Shown here: one piece after another, positions 1-7,273 of the stretch
Layout of the letters: each line of letters starts with the position of its first letter
Position numbering within the stretch: the stretch's first letter is position 1
NCBI GenBank assembly: GCA_003448685.1
Contig: DLXW01000242.1
Location: 1,408-10,011 of the forward strand
DNA length: 8,604 bases
DNA from: Cyanothece sp. UBA12306
GTDB lineage: Bacteria > Cyanobacteriota > Cyanobacteriia > Cyanobacteriales > Microcystaceae
Direction: 5' to 3'
Position numbers and translations under genes: made by a program
The notes under the pieces: model-generated
Seen by the model: the letters and a program-made list of their open reading frames with translations, nothing else
Told to the model about the DNA's origin: nothing
Databases searched by the model: none

Positions 1-1
1 T

Positions 2-325
2 ACTGGCCAATTTCTGTTTGTGGCTGGGCAAATTGCTTTGAGTCCTGAAACTGGAGAGATTGTGGGAATGGGTGATATTAGCCAACAAACCCAACAGGTT
101 ATGGCTAATCTTGAAGCAATTTTACAGGCTGCTGGGGCAACTTGGAATGATGTGGTTAAAACTACTGTTTTTATGAGGGATTTAACCAATTTTGCGGCTA
201 TGAATCAAGTTTATGCCCAATATTTTAACCCAGAGATTGCCCCAGCCCGTGCTTGTGTTGAGGTTTCCCGTTTACCTAAGGATGTTTTAGTGGAAATTGA
301 CTGTATTGCTGTTATTACTGGGTAG
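2..325 (+). CDS. ridA: RidA family reactive enamine/imine deaminase, 5' end outside window
   Basis: RidA (YjgF/YER057c/UK114) proteins are small trimeric enzymes that hydrolyse reactive enamine/imine intermediates released by PLP enzymes, sparing other enzymes from damage. The frame is open from base 2 and reads [19 protein letters not shown], the usual RidA start region, so the GTG at position 20 is an internal valine codon and not the start. About 20 N-terminal residues of a roughly 128-residue family are missing. Family signatures follow: the [11 protein letters not shown] strand, then [14 protein letters not shown] with the arginine that binds the substrate carboxylate, then VEIDCIAV with the conserved acidic residue. 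The stop is TAG at 323-325. The gene converges on the pentapeptide gene and looks like ordinary chromosomal housekeeping. Family assignment is very secure; the subgroup is not resolved. Confidence 0.95.
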   Translation, partial: TGQFLFVAGQIALSPETGEIVGMGDISQQTQQVMANLEAILQAAGATWNDVVKTTVFMRDLTNFAAMNQVYAQYFNPEIAPARACVEVSRLPKDVLVEIDCIAVITG

Positions 326-387
326 GCAAAATAACAATTAGTATTTTTAAGCAATAATTTGTTTATTTTTCTGTCTCGCTATTTTTT

Positions 388-415
388 ATTCTGCATTTTA
401 CATTCTAAATTCTAA
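388..415. repeat. Degenerate heptanucleotide tandem repeat
   Basis: Four consecutive 7-base units run through the convergent spacer between the RidA gene and the pentapeptide gene: ATTCTGC, ATTTTAC, ATTCTAA, ATTCTAA, followed by a partial ATTTC. The last two full units are identical. Heptamer short tandem repeats are known between genes in many cyanobacteria, and this may be a small decayed example. I see no clear stem-loop terminator anywhere in the 97-nt spacer. Confidence 0.45.
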
Positions 416-422
416 ATTTCTC

Positions 423-1505
423 TTACTCTTTTTTTCTTTTTTTCAACAGTTTTTCTGATAAACTTTTATGAGCCATGGTTTCTATGATATTTAAAATTTG
501 ACTATCTTGTTGTCTTTTTATGAGAATCTCTGCTTTTAATAATTCATTTGATGTGTCTTCGGCTTTGAGTAAAGTTTGGTATTTTTTCCAAAAAGAAGCT
601 TTAAGCTGATATTTGTTCAATTCTTTAGGAACTACTAAACTAATAATTAATGACTCATTATTTTTTTGTTCAATTCCTTGAATATCAAGCATTTCATAAG
701 TTAGGCTTGCTTGAATTTTTTTAAAAGATTTTAGGAAGAGATTCCAGTCTATTCCTTCGTTGAAAACCAATTCAAAAATTTCTACTTCTTGAGTAACAAA
801 TCGAGCAAAATCACCAGACTTAAATGATTGATTGGGATTGGTGGGACGACGTTCTTGATGATCCCATTCTAAAAAAACATATTGACAAACAACATTATCC
901 AAATTAATATTAAAGTCAATTTTCCAGTCTTTAATACAAATCCCTGTTAGAACCGCACTACTAAAGTTAGTGTTAAATATTTGAGCAGATACTAAAACTG
1001 CCTCTGCCATGTTAGTTTTTTCAAAGTTAGCCTCACTCAGATTAGCCCAACTGAGATCTGCTCCACTGAGATCTGCTCCAATAAGATTGGTATGGCTGAG
1101 GTTAACTCCACTAAGATTAGACCAACTAAGATTAGCTCCATTGAGATTAGCTCTACTCAGATCAGACAAACTCAAGCTTGCTCCGGTTAAATTAGCACGA
1201 TTTAAAATAGCCCCACTCAGATCAACCCGACCAATTTTAGCTAAAACTAGCTTAGATTTGGTCAAATTCGCACCACGCAAATCAGCCCCAACTAAGTTAG
1301 CATCCCTCACATCAGCTCTAGCTAAATTGGCACCAGCTAGTTTAGCACCAGTAAGGTTAACATCCTTGAGATTGGTTTCACTCAGATTAGCCCCACATAG
1401 ATCAACCCCACTCAAGTCAGGTTTGATAGCAGGGTTTTCTATTCTCCACTGATTCCAGGTTCTTGATCCTTTGACTAGAATCAATTTATTGTTTTCATTT
1501 ACCAC
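423..1505 (-). CDS. Pentapeptide-repeat protein with conserved C-terminal domain
   Basis: The 360-residue protein opens with a short leader, W17-NQW-R-ENP about residues 17-25, which often precedes such repeats. An unbroken A(D/N)Lxx pentapeptide array follows: the central position is L, I, V, F or M every fifth residue from L31 to I191, giving 33 repeats without a register break. Such arrays fold as a right-handed quadrilateral beta-helix of four repeats per coil, here about eight coils. Residues from about 205 to 360 form a separate domain (FLEWDHQERRP near 211-221, then GDFARF), which I recall from other cyanobacterial pentapeptide proteins; its function is unknown to me. The tail is lysine-rich. 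There is no signal peptide or membrane segment, so it is probably cytoplasmic. It lies 46 nt after the MFS gene and may be the last gene of that transcript. The start is GTG, supported by GGAG just upstream. The biochemical role cannot be read from the sequence. Confidence 0.92.
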   Translation of the reverse strand: MVNENNKLILVKGSRTWNQWRIENPAIKPDLSGVDLCGANLSETNLKDVNLTGAKLAGANLARADVRDANLVGADLRGANLTKSKLVLAKIGRVDLSGAILNRANLTGASLSLSDLSRANLNGANLSWSNLSGVNLSHTNLIGADLSGADLSWANLSEANFEKTNMAEAVLVSAQIFNTNFSSAVLTGICIKDWKIDFNINLDNVVCQYVFLEWDHQERRPTNPNQSFKSGDFARFVTQEVEIFELVFNEGIDWNLFLKSFKKIQASLTYEMLDIQGIEQKNNESLIISLVVPKELNKYQLKASFWKKYQTLLKAEDTSNELLKAEILIKRQQDSQILNIIETMAHKSLSEKLLKKRKKE

Positions 1506-1509
1506 TTGT

Positions 1510-1513
1510 CTCC
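1510..1513 (-). promoter_or_regulatory. Ribosome binding site supporting the GTG start of the pentapeptide gene
   Basis: On the minus strand GGAG precedes the GTG at 1505 by 4 nt. No in-frame ATG is available near the N-terminus, and an in-frame TAA lies upstream at 1532-1530, so this site supports GTG as the real start. The spacing is a little short. Confidence 0.5.
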
Positions 1514-1551
1514 AATTTAACCTTAATCTTTAACAATTAACGGGCAACAAC

Positions 1552-2811
1552 CTAAATTCTATATTCCAAGGCATATACGTCTTTTCCTCGTCCTAAAGCA
1601 AATCGAAGGGATTGCTTAAAACTTTTATTAGACTGACATAAAAATAATAACATAGCGATCATCGCCAAACTACCAGCTAGGGCAAACATAGAGCGATAAT
1701 CGATTATTTCCCCTAAGATTCCGAAAATTGGACTAGCCATCACCATTCCTAGATCAAATCCCCCCAAACAAACCGAATAAACTTTACCCCGTTCAGAGGA
1801 GGATGAGCGATCGGAAATCAGGGCAACAATCATGGGAATGGACATTCCAGAGGCACTTCCTTCGACAATGGCTGCCATGAATAATTCTTGGGTTGTATCA
1901 GCTTGATTTAATAATGCCATCGATACTGCATAAAATAGCAGACTCAGAGTAATAAATAAACCTCGACCATAGTGATCAGAAGCTTGTCCCGAAAAAATCC
2001 TCGAAGCAAAACTAGCGATCGCTGCTGTTAGATAAAATAGTCCAGCATTAAATCCTAAGGAGGTTTCTCGCAAAAATAGGGGTAGAAAGGCAAACAAAGT
2101 ACCGAATACTAAGCCAATCAGCCATAAAATTAACGAAGGTATTAACAAAGAACGACTAGCTAATAATTGGCGTAAGTTACGATGGGGAGTTTCTGGGACA
2201 TTTGCCTGAGAATTATCCTTTTTCTGGCGACTTTGTTCTGTGATCGTAGCAGTTAAAAAATAGGCAAGAAAACCTAATCCTGCGGCAGTTAAAAATAATG
2301 GTGGGTATCCTTGAGATTCTTGTAAAAATGCCCCCAAAACTGGACCAATGGCCATACCGATGGGAGCCACTAAACTCATATAACCAATCAGTTCTCCTCT
2401 TTGGGCAACCGGAGATAAATCGACTACTAAAGCACTATAACCTGTGGTAAATGCAGCTAAACTAACTCCGTTAAAGGCACGAACAGCCATGAGGGGAAAA
2501 ATCGACTGAATTGAAAGATAGCCTAAAGGAGCGATTCCTGCTACTAGGGCTCCAATTTGTACTACCAGTTTACGACTGTGACTATCTGCAAGATGTCCTA
2601 ACCAAGTCCGAGAGGCAATCAGTCCCAGGGCAAAACTCCCCATAACTAAGCCAATTTCTGCGGTTGTGCCGCCAATGTCCTCAAGATAGATGGGTAAGGT
2701 GGGTAAAAGGGTTGTTATACTACTCCAAAATAGTAGACCTGTCACCAATAATAGCAATAGATTACGTCGTTTTTCTGCTTCGAGAGAGCCAAAGGTTTTA
2801 ATAACATTCAC
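1552..2811 (-). CDS. MFS transporter, 12 predicted membrane helices
   Basis: This is an inner-membrane secondary transporter of the major facilitator superfamily, probably a proton-coupled efflux permease; the substrate is unknown. In the 419 residues I can place 12 hydrophobic segments, roughly at 17-43, 54-71, 82-101, 107-132, 141-163, 170-189, 222-247, 255-274, 283-300, 310-332, 350-370 and 374-391. A charged cytoplasmic loop of about 30 residues divides the two halves. MFS motif A is present after helix 2 (G72-HLADSHSR-K81), and a GPVLGAF motif-C-like stretch in helix 5 is typical of antiporters. The start is GTG, because an in-frame TAA lies two codons upstream and no ATG is near; there is no good Shine-Dalgarno sequence. 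It begins 25 nt after the lipid-A-synthase-like gene, so co-transcription is likely. A HIP1 octamer lies inside the gene at 2015-2022. Confidence 0.93.
   Translation of the reverse strand: MNVIKTFGSLEAEKRRNLLLLLVTGLLFWSSITTLLPTLPIYLEDIGGTTAEIGLVMGSFALGLIASRTWLGHLADSHSRKLVVQIGALVAGIAPLGYLSIQSIFPLMAVRAFNGVSLAAFTTGYSALVVDLSPVAQRGELIGYMSLVAPIGMAIGPVLGAFLQESQGYPPLFLTAAGLGFLAYFLTATITEQSRQKKDNSQANVPETPHRNLRQLLASRSLLIPSLILWLIGLVFGTLFAFLPLFLRETSLGFNAGLFYLTAAIASFASRIFSGQASDHYGRGLFITLSLLFYAVSMALLNQADTTQELFMAAIVEGSASGMSIPMIVALISDRSSSSERGKVYSVCLGGFDLGMVMASPIFGILGEIIDYRSMFALAGSLAMIAMLLFLCQSNKSFKQSLRFALGRGKDVYALEYRI
2015..2022. repeat. HIP1 octameric palindrome GCGATCGC
   Basis: This is a perfect copy of the highly iterated palindrome abundant in cyanobacterial genomes. 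It lies within the MFS coding sequence and is useful mainly as a taxonomic marker. Confidence 0.9.
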
Positions 2812-2836
2812 AGTTTAAATTATGACTGATACTATC

Positions 2837-4114
2837 TTAAAATATAGCATTTTTCAGGCTCTTAGAGGGTACGTTTTCCCCAAAACCATTTTTTATTAAA
2901 CATTGAGCAATGCGCTTGGCTGCCCCTGGATTTCCTAAACGTCTTTGCCCATTTATAGCGATATTTTGCAATCTTTGAGGATCTTTAAGCAAGGAATTAA
3001 TTACAATTGGAACTTGTTGAGGATGGTTAACTAAAATCACAGATTCTCCTAAAAGATAGGTTTGTTTTTGGGCGAAACTCAAGGTAAATTGTGGACCTTT
3101 TCCAGGTAAGGTAATAGCTGGTTTACCTAATCCGACAAATTGCTCGGTAGCGGTTCCAGCCATGGCAATTCCTAAATCGGCTATTTGTAAACAATTACCA
3201 TAGGATTGTTGTGTCATAATCAAGGTAGAATTTTTATTAATAAAAGCTAATTTATCGGTATTATTTAATTCCAACTTTTGGGCTTCTATTTTTTGATAAT
3301 TCCAGCCTTGAGAGAGACTATCTTGGACAAAAGCTTCTAAACTTAGAGAAGGTGCGATCGCAGCTAAAAATAATATTGATTTATCAGAAAAATCTGCTAT
3401 TAAGTAGTTAACAGCTTCTAAAATAAGCCGCCAATTATTTTGTGCTTCAGGACTTCTTGAACCAGGAAGCAAAACAATAGTCAATCTATTTCTTTTATTA
3501 ATTAAATCAGTCTTTTGACTTAATTCTAGACCATCCATCATTGGATTACCTAAATCAAAAACTGGAATTGGCCATTGTTGTAAAATTTTGGCTGTTAGGG
3601 TATCGCGAGGAAAAACTGCTCGACAACGAGAATGACTCATTAACCAACGTTCCCAAGGAAAATACATTGAGCAAAACCAACGTTCTAAACTCGATGTTTG
3701 GGGTAACCAATCAGTTTCATTGCGTAAATAATATTCTGATTTAGCTGTCCCAACAAATCCATAATCTGTACCACTTAACCAAGCCAAAAATAAGGGAACT
3801 AAGTCTCCTACTGCTAAGATTTTACCCCCATTTTTTCCCCATTGAATGACAGTTTTATATTGTTCATAGCTTAATCCTATTAACCCTCCCCAAACATCTC
3901 TCAATAACTGTTGAGGATTTTGATTAAACCCTCCTGACGGCATTTTTTTAACGGAGCCAATTAGAGGAATATTTAAGTTTTTATAAGCATATCCTTCTCC
4001 CACTAGGGGTAAAGCCGTTATTTTAGAAGCATGGGCTAAATTTTGTAATTGTTGGGCAATACGAGCCGCGATTACATCTTCTCCATGACCATTACTTAAA
4101 ATTAGAATTGCCAT
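2837..4114 (-). CDS. Lipid-A-disaccharide synthase-related protein (LpxB-like fold)
   Basis: The 425-residue protein belongs to the family annotated as lipid-A-disaccharide synthase-related, found mainly in cyanobacteria and a few other lineages. It resembles LpxB and other GT-B glycosyltransferases, but its reaction is not established. It opens with SNGHGED at residues 7-13, the family hallmark. Mid-protein there is a VLLPGSRSPEAQNNW stretch, corresponding to the LpxB PGSR motif at the start of the second Rossmann half. Near the end AMAGTATEQFVGLGKP corresponds to the nucleotide-sugar-binding SGTAT region. I chose ATG at 4114, not the TTG at 4132 that would overlap the upstream gene, because the family begins directly before the SNGHGED strand. 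This leaves a 10-nt gap after the cytidylyltransferase gene. A HIP1 octamer lies at 3354-3361. A role in glycolipid or envelope glycan synthesis is inference. Confidence 0.9.
   Translation of the reverse strand: MAILILSNGHGEDVIAARIAQQLQNLAHASKITALPLVGEGYAYKNLNIPLIGSVKKMPSGGFNQNPQQLLRDVWGGLIGLSYEQYKTVIQWGKNGGKILAVGDLVPLFLAWLSGTDYGFVGTAKSEYYLRNETDWLPQTSSLERWFCSMYFPWERWLMSHSRCRAVFPRDTLTAKILQQWPIPVFDLGNPMMDGLELSQKTDLINKRNRLTIVLLPGSRSPEAQNNWRLILEAVNYLIADFSDKSILFLAAIAPSLSLEAFVQDSLSQGWNYQKIEAQKLELNNTDKLAFINKNSTLIMTQQSYGNCLQIADLGIAMAGTATEQFVGLGKPAITLPGKGPQFTLSFAQKQTYLLGESVILVNHPQQVPIVINSLLKDPQRLQNIAINGQRRLGNPGAAKRIAQCLIKNGFGENVPSKSLKNAIF
3354..3361. repeat. HIP1 octameric palindrome GCGATCGC
   Basis: This is the second perfect HIP1 copy in the window, inside the lipid-A-synthase-related gene. 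I see none to the right of it, through the whole exporter and sugar-modification cluster. Confidence 0.9.
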
Positions 4115-4124
4115 AATATGGTAC

Positions 4125-4802
4125 TTAATCAATGGGATTGTTCAACAAAGATTCTATAATTTTAAAATCTGTTAATGAGTCAATTTCCCAAGCTGCTGCT
4201 TCTCCCATGGGAAATAGAACTATTTTACCCCCTAATCTATTACCTAATTGTTGAAGTACCCATGGTTTAAAAATATAAATTGAGCCATTTTCTAGATACT
4301 GAGGCTGCATATCTTGACGGCGAGGACGATGGCGATAATCATAGTTAATAGATTGGGCTAATCCATCTACTTCTTGCCATAAAAATCGATGGGAAGGAGA
4401 AACTGATAATAAAGAATCTCCTTCATTATCTTCTAATTTTTGAATAGCTTGGTCTATTTCTAGTCCAGTTCTAATGGGAGATGTACACTGAAGAAAAACA
4501 ATTAAATCAGGAGATATTCCTACCTTTTCAAGGTTATTAAATCCATGAATTAAAGCTGATTCAGAAGACGCTGTATCCCCGGCTAATTCTGGAGGACGAT
4601 CAATAATTTTCGCCCCATAATCTTGAGCAACAGCAGCAATTTCAGGGTCATCAGTTGAGACATAAACTTGATCAACTAATTTAGCTTCTAGAGCATCTAA
4701 GATAGAATGGGCAATTAAAGGTTTATCTGCTAAAAAGCGAACATTTTTACGAGGGACTCCCTTAGAACCACCACGAGCAGGAATTATAGCGACTGTTACC
4801 AT
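4125..4802 (-). CDS. CMP-sugar (acylneuraminate-type) cytidylyltransferase
   Basis: Enzymes of this family (NeuA, PseF, LegF) activate nonulosonic acids with CTP to give CMP-sugars for glycosyltransferases. The 225 residues cover a full-length catalytic domain. The nucleotide-binding loop IPARGGSKGVPRKN is at 7-20, followed by KPLIAHSI and VSTDD. A later LQCTSPIR holds the usual contact residues, and the C-terminal part has ENGSIYIFKP and WEIDSLTDF, the metal- and sugar-binding end of the fold. The ATG at 4802 places the family motif at its normal distance from the N-terminus. No nonulosonate synthase or epimerase genes are visible nearby, so I cannot say which sugar (neuraminate, legionaminate, pseudaminate or other) it uses and give no gene symbol. 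It is the first gene of the leftward cluster and probably shares a transcript with the lipid-A-synthase-related gene 10 nt downstream. Confidence 0.92.
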   Translation of the reverse strand: MVTVAIIPARGGSKGVPRKNVRFLADKPLIAHSILDALEAKLVDQVYVSTDDPEIAAVAQDYGAKIIDRPPELAGDTASSESALIHGFNNLEKVGISPDLIVFLQCTSPIRTGLEIDQAIQKLEDNEGDSLLSVSPSHRFLWQEVDGLAQSINYDYRHRPRRQDMQPQYLENGSIYIFKPWVLQQLGNRLGGKIVLFPMGEAAAWEIDSLTDFKIIESLLNNPID

Positions 4803-5020
4803 TTTTGCGATAAAGTTATGGGCTAACCTAATGGTTTGACTATAACAGATTATCCAATTTTGTTGGCAATCTTGCTATTTATATGATATTTTATGGATCA
4901 ACAGAAATGTTATTGATCGAATACTATAGCTTGCTTTTAGGGAATATTTTAGACTAAATGATTGAGCTAATTAGAAAATATCTTTAAATTTGAGCGTCAA
5001 TAATTCCTAGATTAATCCTT
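4803..5020. promoter_or_regulatory. Divergent intergenic region, probable promoters both ways
   Basis: This 218-nt AT-rich spacer separates the 5' ends of the leftward and rightward clusters, so both are expected to start transcription here. Leftward candidate: TTGCCA (4869-4864 read on minus), a 19-nt spacer, then TATAGT (4844-4839). Rightward candidate: TTGGCA (4863-4868), a 16-nt spacer, then a poor GATATT (4885-4890). The two -35 boxes would overlap at a TTGGCAA core. A dyad GATCAA-N11-TTGATC lies at 4896-4918. These are pattern matches only. No Shine-Dalgarno sequence precedes the ATG at 5021. Confidence 0.35.
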
Positions 5021-6223
5021 ATGACTGATGAAATTTTAATTAAAGTTGAACATGTTTCCAAAAAGTTCTGTCGTGATCTCAAAACATCCCTTTGGTATGG
5101 TGTTCAAGATATTGCTTCGGAAGTTACAGGGCGTAAGTACGAACACGAACTACGTCAGAATGAATTTTGGTCGGTTAATGATATTAATTTTGAATTAAAG
5201 CGTGGAGAATGTTTGGGTTTAATAGGACCCAATGGAGCAGGGAAAAGTACCCTTTTGAAGATGCTTAACGGTTTATTTAAACCAGATAGAGGAAGAATTG
5301 AACTAAGGGGAAGAGTTAATTCTTTAATCGAGCTTAGTGCTGGTTTTAATGCCATCTTAACGGGAAGAGAAAATATTTATAGTCGAGGTGCAGTTCTAGG
5401 ATTTACAACAGCAGAGATTGATAAAAAACTAGACGCAATTATTGATTTTTCCGAATTAGAAGAGTTTATTGATTCTCCAGTTGTTAATTATAGTTCAGGG
5501 ATGAAAGTGAGGTTAGGTTTTGCAGTAGCTGCTCAGATGGAACCTGATGTTTTACTTCTTGATGAAGTTTTAGCAGTGGGAGATGTAGGATTTCGAGCTA
5601 AATGTTTTAATGCTATCTATAAAATGATTAATAATGCAGCAGTTATCTTGGTTTCTCATAGTATGCCTCAAATATCAAGAGTTTGTTCTGATATTATGGT
5701 AATGAATCATGGCAAATCTGAATTTCAAGGAAAAAATATAGCGCAAGGCGTTGATAAGTTCTATTCATATTTTAAAGGGGAAGAGAAGATTGTCGCAGGA
5801 AGTGGTAAAGCTGTTATTGATAAAGTTTATCTTTCTAATAAGAATAACCAAGATATTGAAGAGATTTCTTATTTAGATGAACTGATGATTAACTTTGAGG
5901 TAACTATTAGACCAGAAATTCAGTTTCCCTGTATGACCGTTACAATAATGAGTCAAGAATTACAAAACGTGATTCAATCTATTTCACTTGTTAGTGATGT
6001 AAAAATAATCAATACAGGAGAAAAAATCAAAACCCAGATAAATATAGGAAAAATTCAACTTAATCCAGGGAACTATTCCTTAAACATATCCGTTCAATCA
6101 GAAAACTTTGGAGAGGAATTAATTAGATATCATAATTGTAAGAAGTTTAAAGTTGTAGGAAATTTCTGTGGAACTGCTCCGATCCAAATCCCAGGTCAAT
6201 GGAGTTTTCAAAAAATGCCTTAG
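5021..6223 (+). CDS. Wzt-type ABC transporter ATP-binding protein with C-terminal glycan-recognition domain
   Basis: This is the ATPase of an ABC-2-type polysaccharide exporter (Wzt/KpsT/TagH group), which drives lipid-linked O-antigen or capsule chains across the inner membrane. In 400 residues the ATPase domain fills about 1-250. It has Walker A GPNGAGKST at 69-77, the LIELSAGF...LTGREN region (102-118) typical of this subfamily in place of a glutamine Q-loop, signature YSSGM at 157-161, Walker B LLLDE at 178-182, D-loop AVGD at 185-188 and switch histidine H213. Residues about 260-400 match the layout of the Wzt C-terminal beta-sandwich that, in E. coli O9a-type systems, recognises a modified chain end. 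No Wzm-type permease gene lies in the window, although one is normally adjacent. It is the first gene of the rightward cluster, 82 nt before the methyltransferase. Confidence 0.93.
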   Translation: MTDEILIKVEHVSKKFCRDLKTSLWYGVQDIASEVTGRKYEHELRQNEFWSVNDINFELKRGECLGLIGPNGAGKSTLLKMLNGLFKPDRGRIELRGRVNSLIELSAGFNAILTGRENIYSRGAVLGFTTAEIDKKLDAIIDFSELEEFIDSPVVNYSSGMKVRLGFAVAAQMEPDVLLLDEVLAVGDVGFRAKCFNAIYKMINNAAVILVSHSMPQISRVCSDIMVMNHGKSEFQGKNIAQGVDKFYSYFKGEEKIVAGSGKAVIDKVYLSNKNNQDIEEISYLDELMINFEVTIRPEIQFPCMTVTIMSQELQNVIQSISLVSDVKIINTGEKIKTQINIGKIQLNPGNYSLNISVQSENFGEELIRYHNCKKFKVVGNFCGTAPIQIPGQWSFQKMP

Positions 6224-6290
6224 CACTTTAGCATATAAGGAAAACTCTAATCTAAGATACCATAAAAAATTTAGTAAATCTTAACCATCT

Positions 6291-6296
6291 AAAAGG
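6291..6296 (+). promoter_or_regulatory. Ribosome binding site of the methyltransferase gene
   Basis: AAAAGG lies 9 nt before the ATG at 6306. It supports this start and therefore the basic N-terminal peptide discussed for the two downstream enzymes. Confidence 0.45.
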
Positions 6297-6305
6297 TATA
6301 TAATT

Positions 6306-7208
6306 ATGAGCCTTGCAAAAAAAATTGTCAAAAAGACATTAAAAAAAATGGGCTATGAGATTTATCCATCGAAAAACTCCCTAGTCAATAATATTACTAA
6401 GAAAGTAGAACCTGATCTAACCATATACCAGGAAATTTATGGGCAAGAATTTCTGAATAACAAAAAATTTTATAATATTGGAGCAGGTAACTGGCGACAT
6501 CCTGCTTGGACCAATATAGATAATTTCAGTGATTGGTATCAAAAAAATCCTATAGATATCTCCTTTGACTTATCGTCAAATACTAGTCTTCCCATTGAAG
6601 ATGATTCAACTGAATTAATTTACTCAAGTCATACCCTTGAACATATCAATAATGAGAGCGCATTTAATATTCTTAAAGAAGCTTATCGAATACTCAAAAA
6701 AGGAGGGGCGATCAGGATAGCAGTTCCTAATATTGAATTAGCCTATAGGGCATTTAAGAAACAAGATAAGCATTATTTTTACTGGTTTCCACACCCATTT
6801 ATAAAACTTTCTGTAGAAGAGATCAGTATAGGACAAATGTTAGTTAATCATTTTGCAACTCATACTGCAAAAACCTTTTTATCAGATCAGCGAGTGGCTT
6901 CTACGGATGCTACTCAAGTGCAGCAATTTTCTGATGAAGAAATTAATCAGATATTTGCTAGAATGCCACTCAATGAAGCTCTAGATAGATGTACTTCCCA
7001 ATGTAGTTTATCTTTACAGAAAAAATATCCCTATTGCCATATCAATTGGTGGAGCTATGCTAAACTATCAGACATGCTTCATCAATTAGGATTTAAGAAT
7101 ATTTATCAATCAGGATTTGGTCAGAGTGCATTTTCTGTTTTAAGAGATACACAATTTTTCGACAATAGCCATTCTAAAATATCACTCTATGTTGAAGCCG
7201 TTAAGTAA
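6306..7208 (+). CDS. Class I SAM-dependent methyltransferase with basic N-terminal peptide
   Basis: This is a probable methyltransferase acting on a glycan or glycolipid component. Residues 1-21 form a lysine-rich, probably amphipathic helix ending in GYEIYP. The SAM domain starts near 55: motif I is YNIGAGNW (56-63), an acidic strand end is NID at 70-72, SSHTLEHI at 107-114 is the usual post-motif-II signature, and AYRILKKGGAIRIAVP (126-141) is the motif III region. An insertion of about 100 residues (143-244) follows, then HINWWSYAKLSDMLHQLGF (245-263), the normal last helix and strands of the fold. The insertion may determine the acceptor. It sits between an exporter ATPase with a chain-recognition domain and an inositol-oxygenase-like gene, 65 nt upstream of the latter. 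The acceptor is unknown; the methyltransferase call is secure on fold motifs, the glycan role is inferred. Confidence 0.85.
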   Translation: MSLAKKIVKKTLKKMGYEIYPSKNSLVNNITKKVEPDLTIYQEIYGQEFLNNKKFYNIGAGNWRHPAWTNIDNFSDWYQKNPIDISFDLSSNTSLPIEDDSTELIYSSHTLEHINNESAFNILKEAYRILKKGGAIRIAVPNIELAYRAFKKQDKHYFYWFPHPFIKLSVEEISIGQMLVNHFATHTAKTFLSDQRVASTDATQVQQFSDEEINQIFARMPLNEALDRCTSQCSLSLQKKYPYCHINWWSYAKLSDMLHQLGFKNIYQSGFGQSAFSVLRDTQFFDNSHSKISLYVEAVK

Positions 7209-7256
7209 TCTTTTTGATTCAATAATTAATTTAAGTTTGTTATAAATTAGCATTCA

Positions 7257-7262
7257 AAGGAG
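7257..7262 (+). promoter_or_regulatory. Ribosome binding site of the inositol-oxygenase-like gene
   Basis: AAGGAG lies 11 nt before the ATG at 7274. It is one of the better Shine-Dalgarno matches in the window and supports that the N-terminal basic extension, absent from animal MIOX, is really translated. Confidence 0.55.
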
Positions 7263-7273
7263 CTAACCAAATT

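Noticed and set aside
20..22. GTG as the start of the RidA gene
   Set aside because: The frame stays open to base 2 and the upstream residues TGQFLFVAG match the RidA family, so the GTG is an internal valine codon.
326..422. Bidirectional terminator between the convergent genes
   Set aside because: There are T-rich runs but I found no stem of useful length with G-C pairs next to them.
1009..1452. A 147-codon open frame on the plus strand rich in Leu, Arg, Ala and Pro
   Set aside because: It is the antisense of the pentapeptide repeats; its periodic LRSAPLRSAP composition is exactly what the complementary strand of A(D/N)L repeats gives.
3541..3744. A 67-codon plus-strand open frame
   Set aside because: It lies wholly inside the lipid-A-synthase-related gene on the opposite strand and has no recognisable motif or ribosome binding site.
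4115..4132. TTG start giving the LpxB-like protein six extra residues and an 8-nt overlap with the cytidylyltransferase gene
   Set aside because: The ATG at 4114 places the SNGHGED motif where the family normally has it and is the stronger start codon.
5155..5355. A 66-codon minus-strand open frame
   Set aside because: It is antisense to the Walker A region of the ABC ATPase gene and shows no features of its own.
7214..7246. Possible internal promoter before the MIOX-like gene (TTGATT ... TATAAA)
   Set aside because: The -10 box is fair, but the spacer to TTGATT is 21 nt and the box at 17 nt (TTCAAT) matches poorly; AT-rich sequence gives such hits often.
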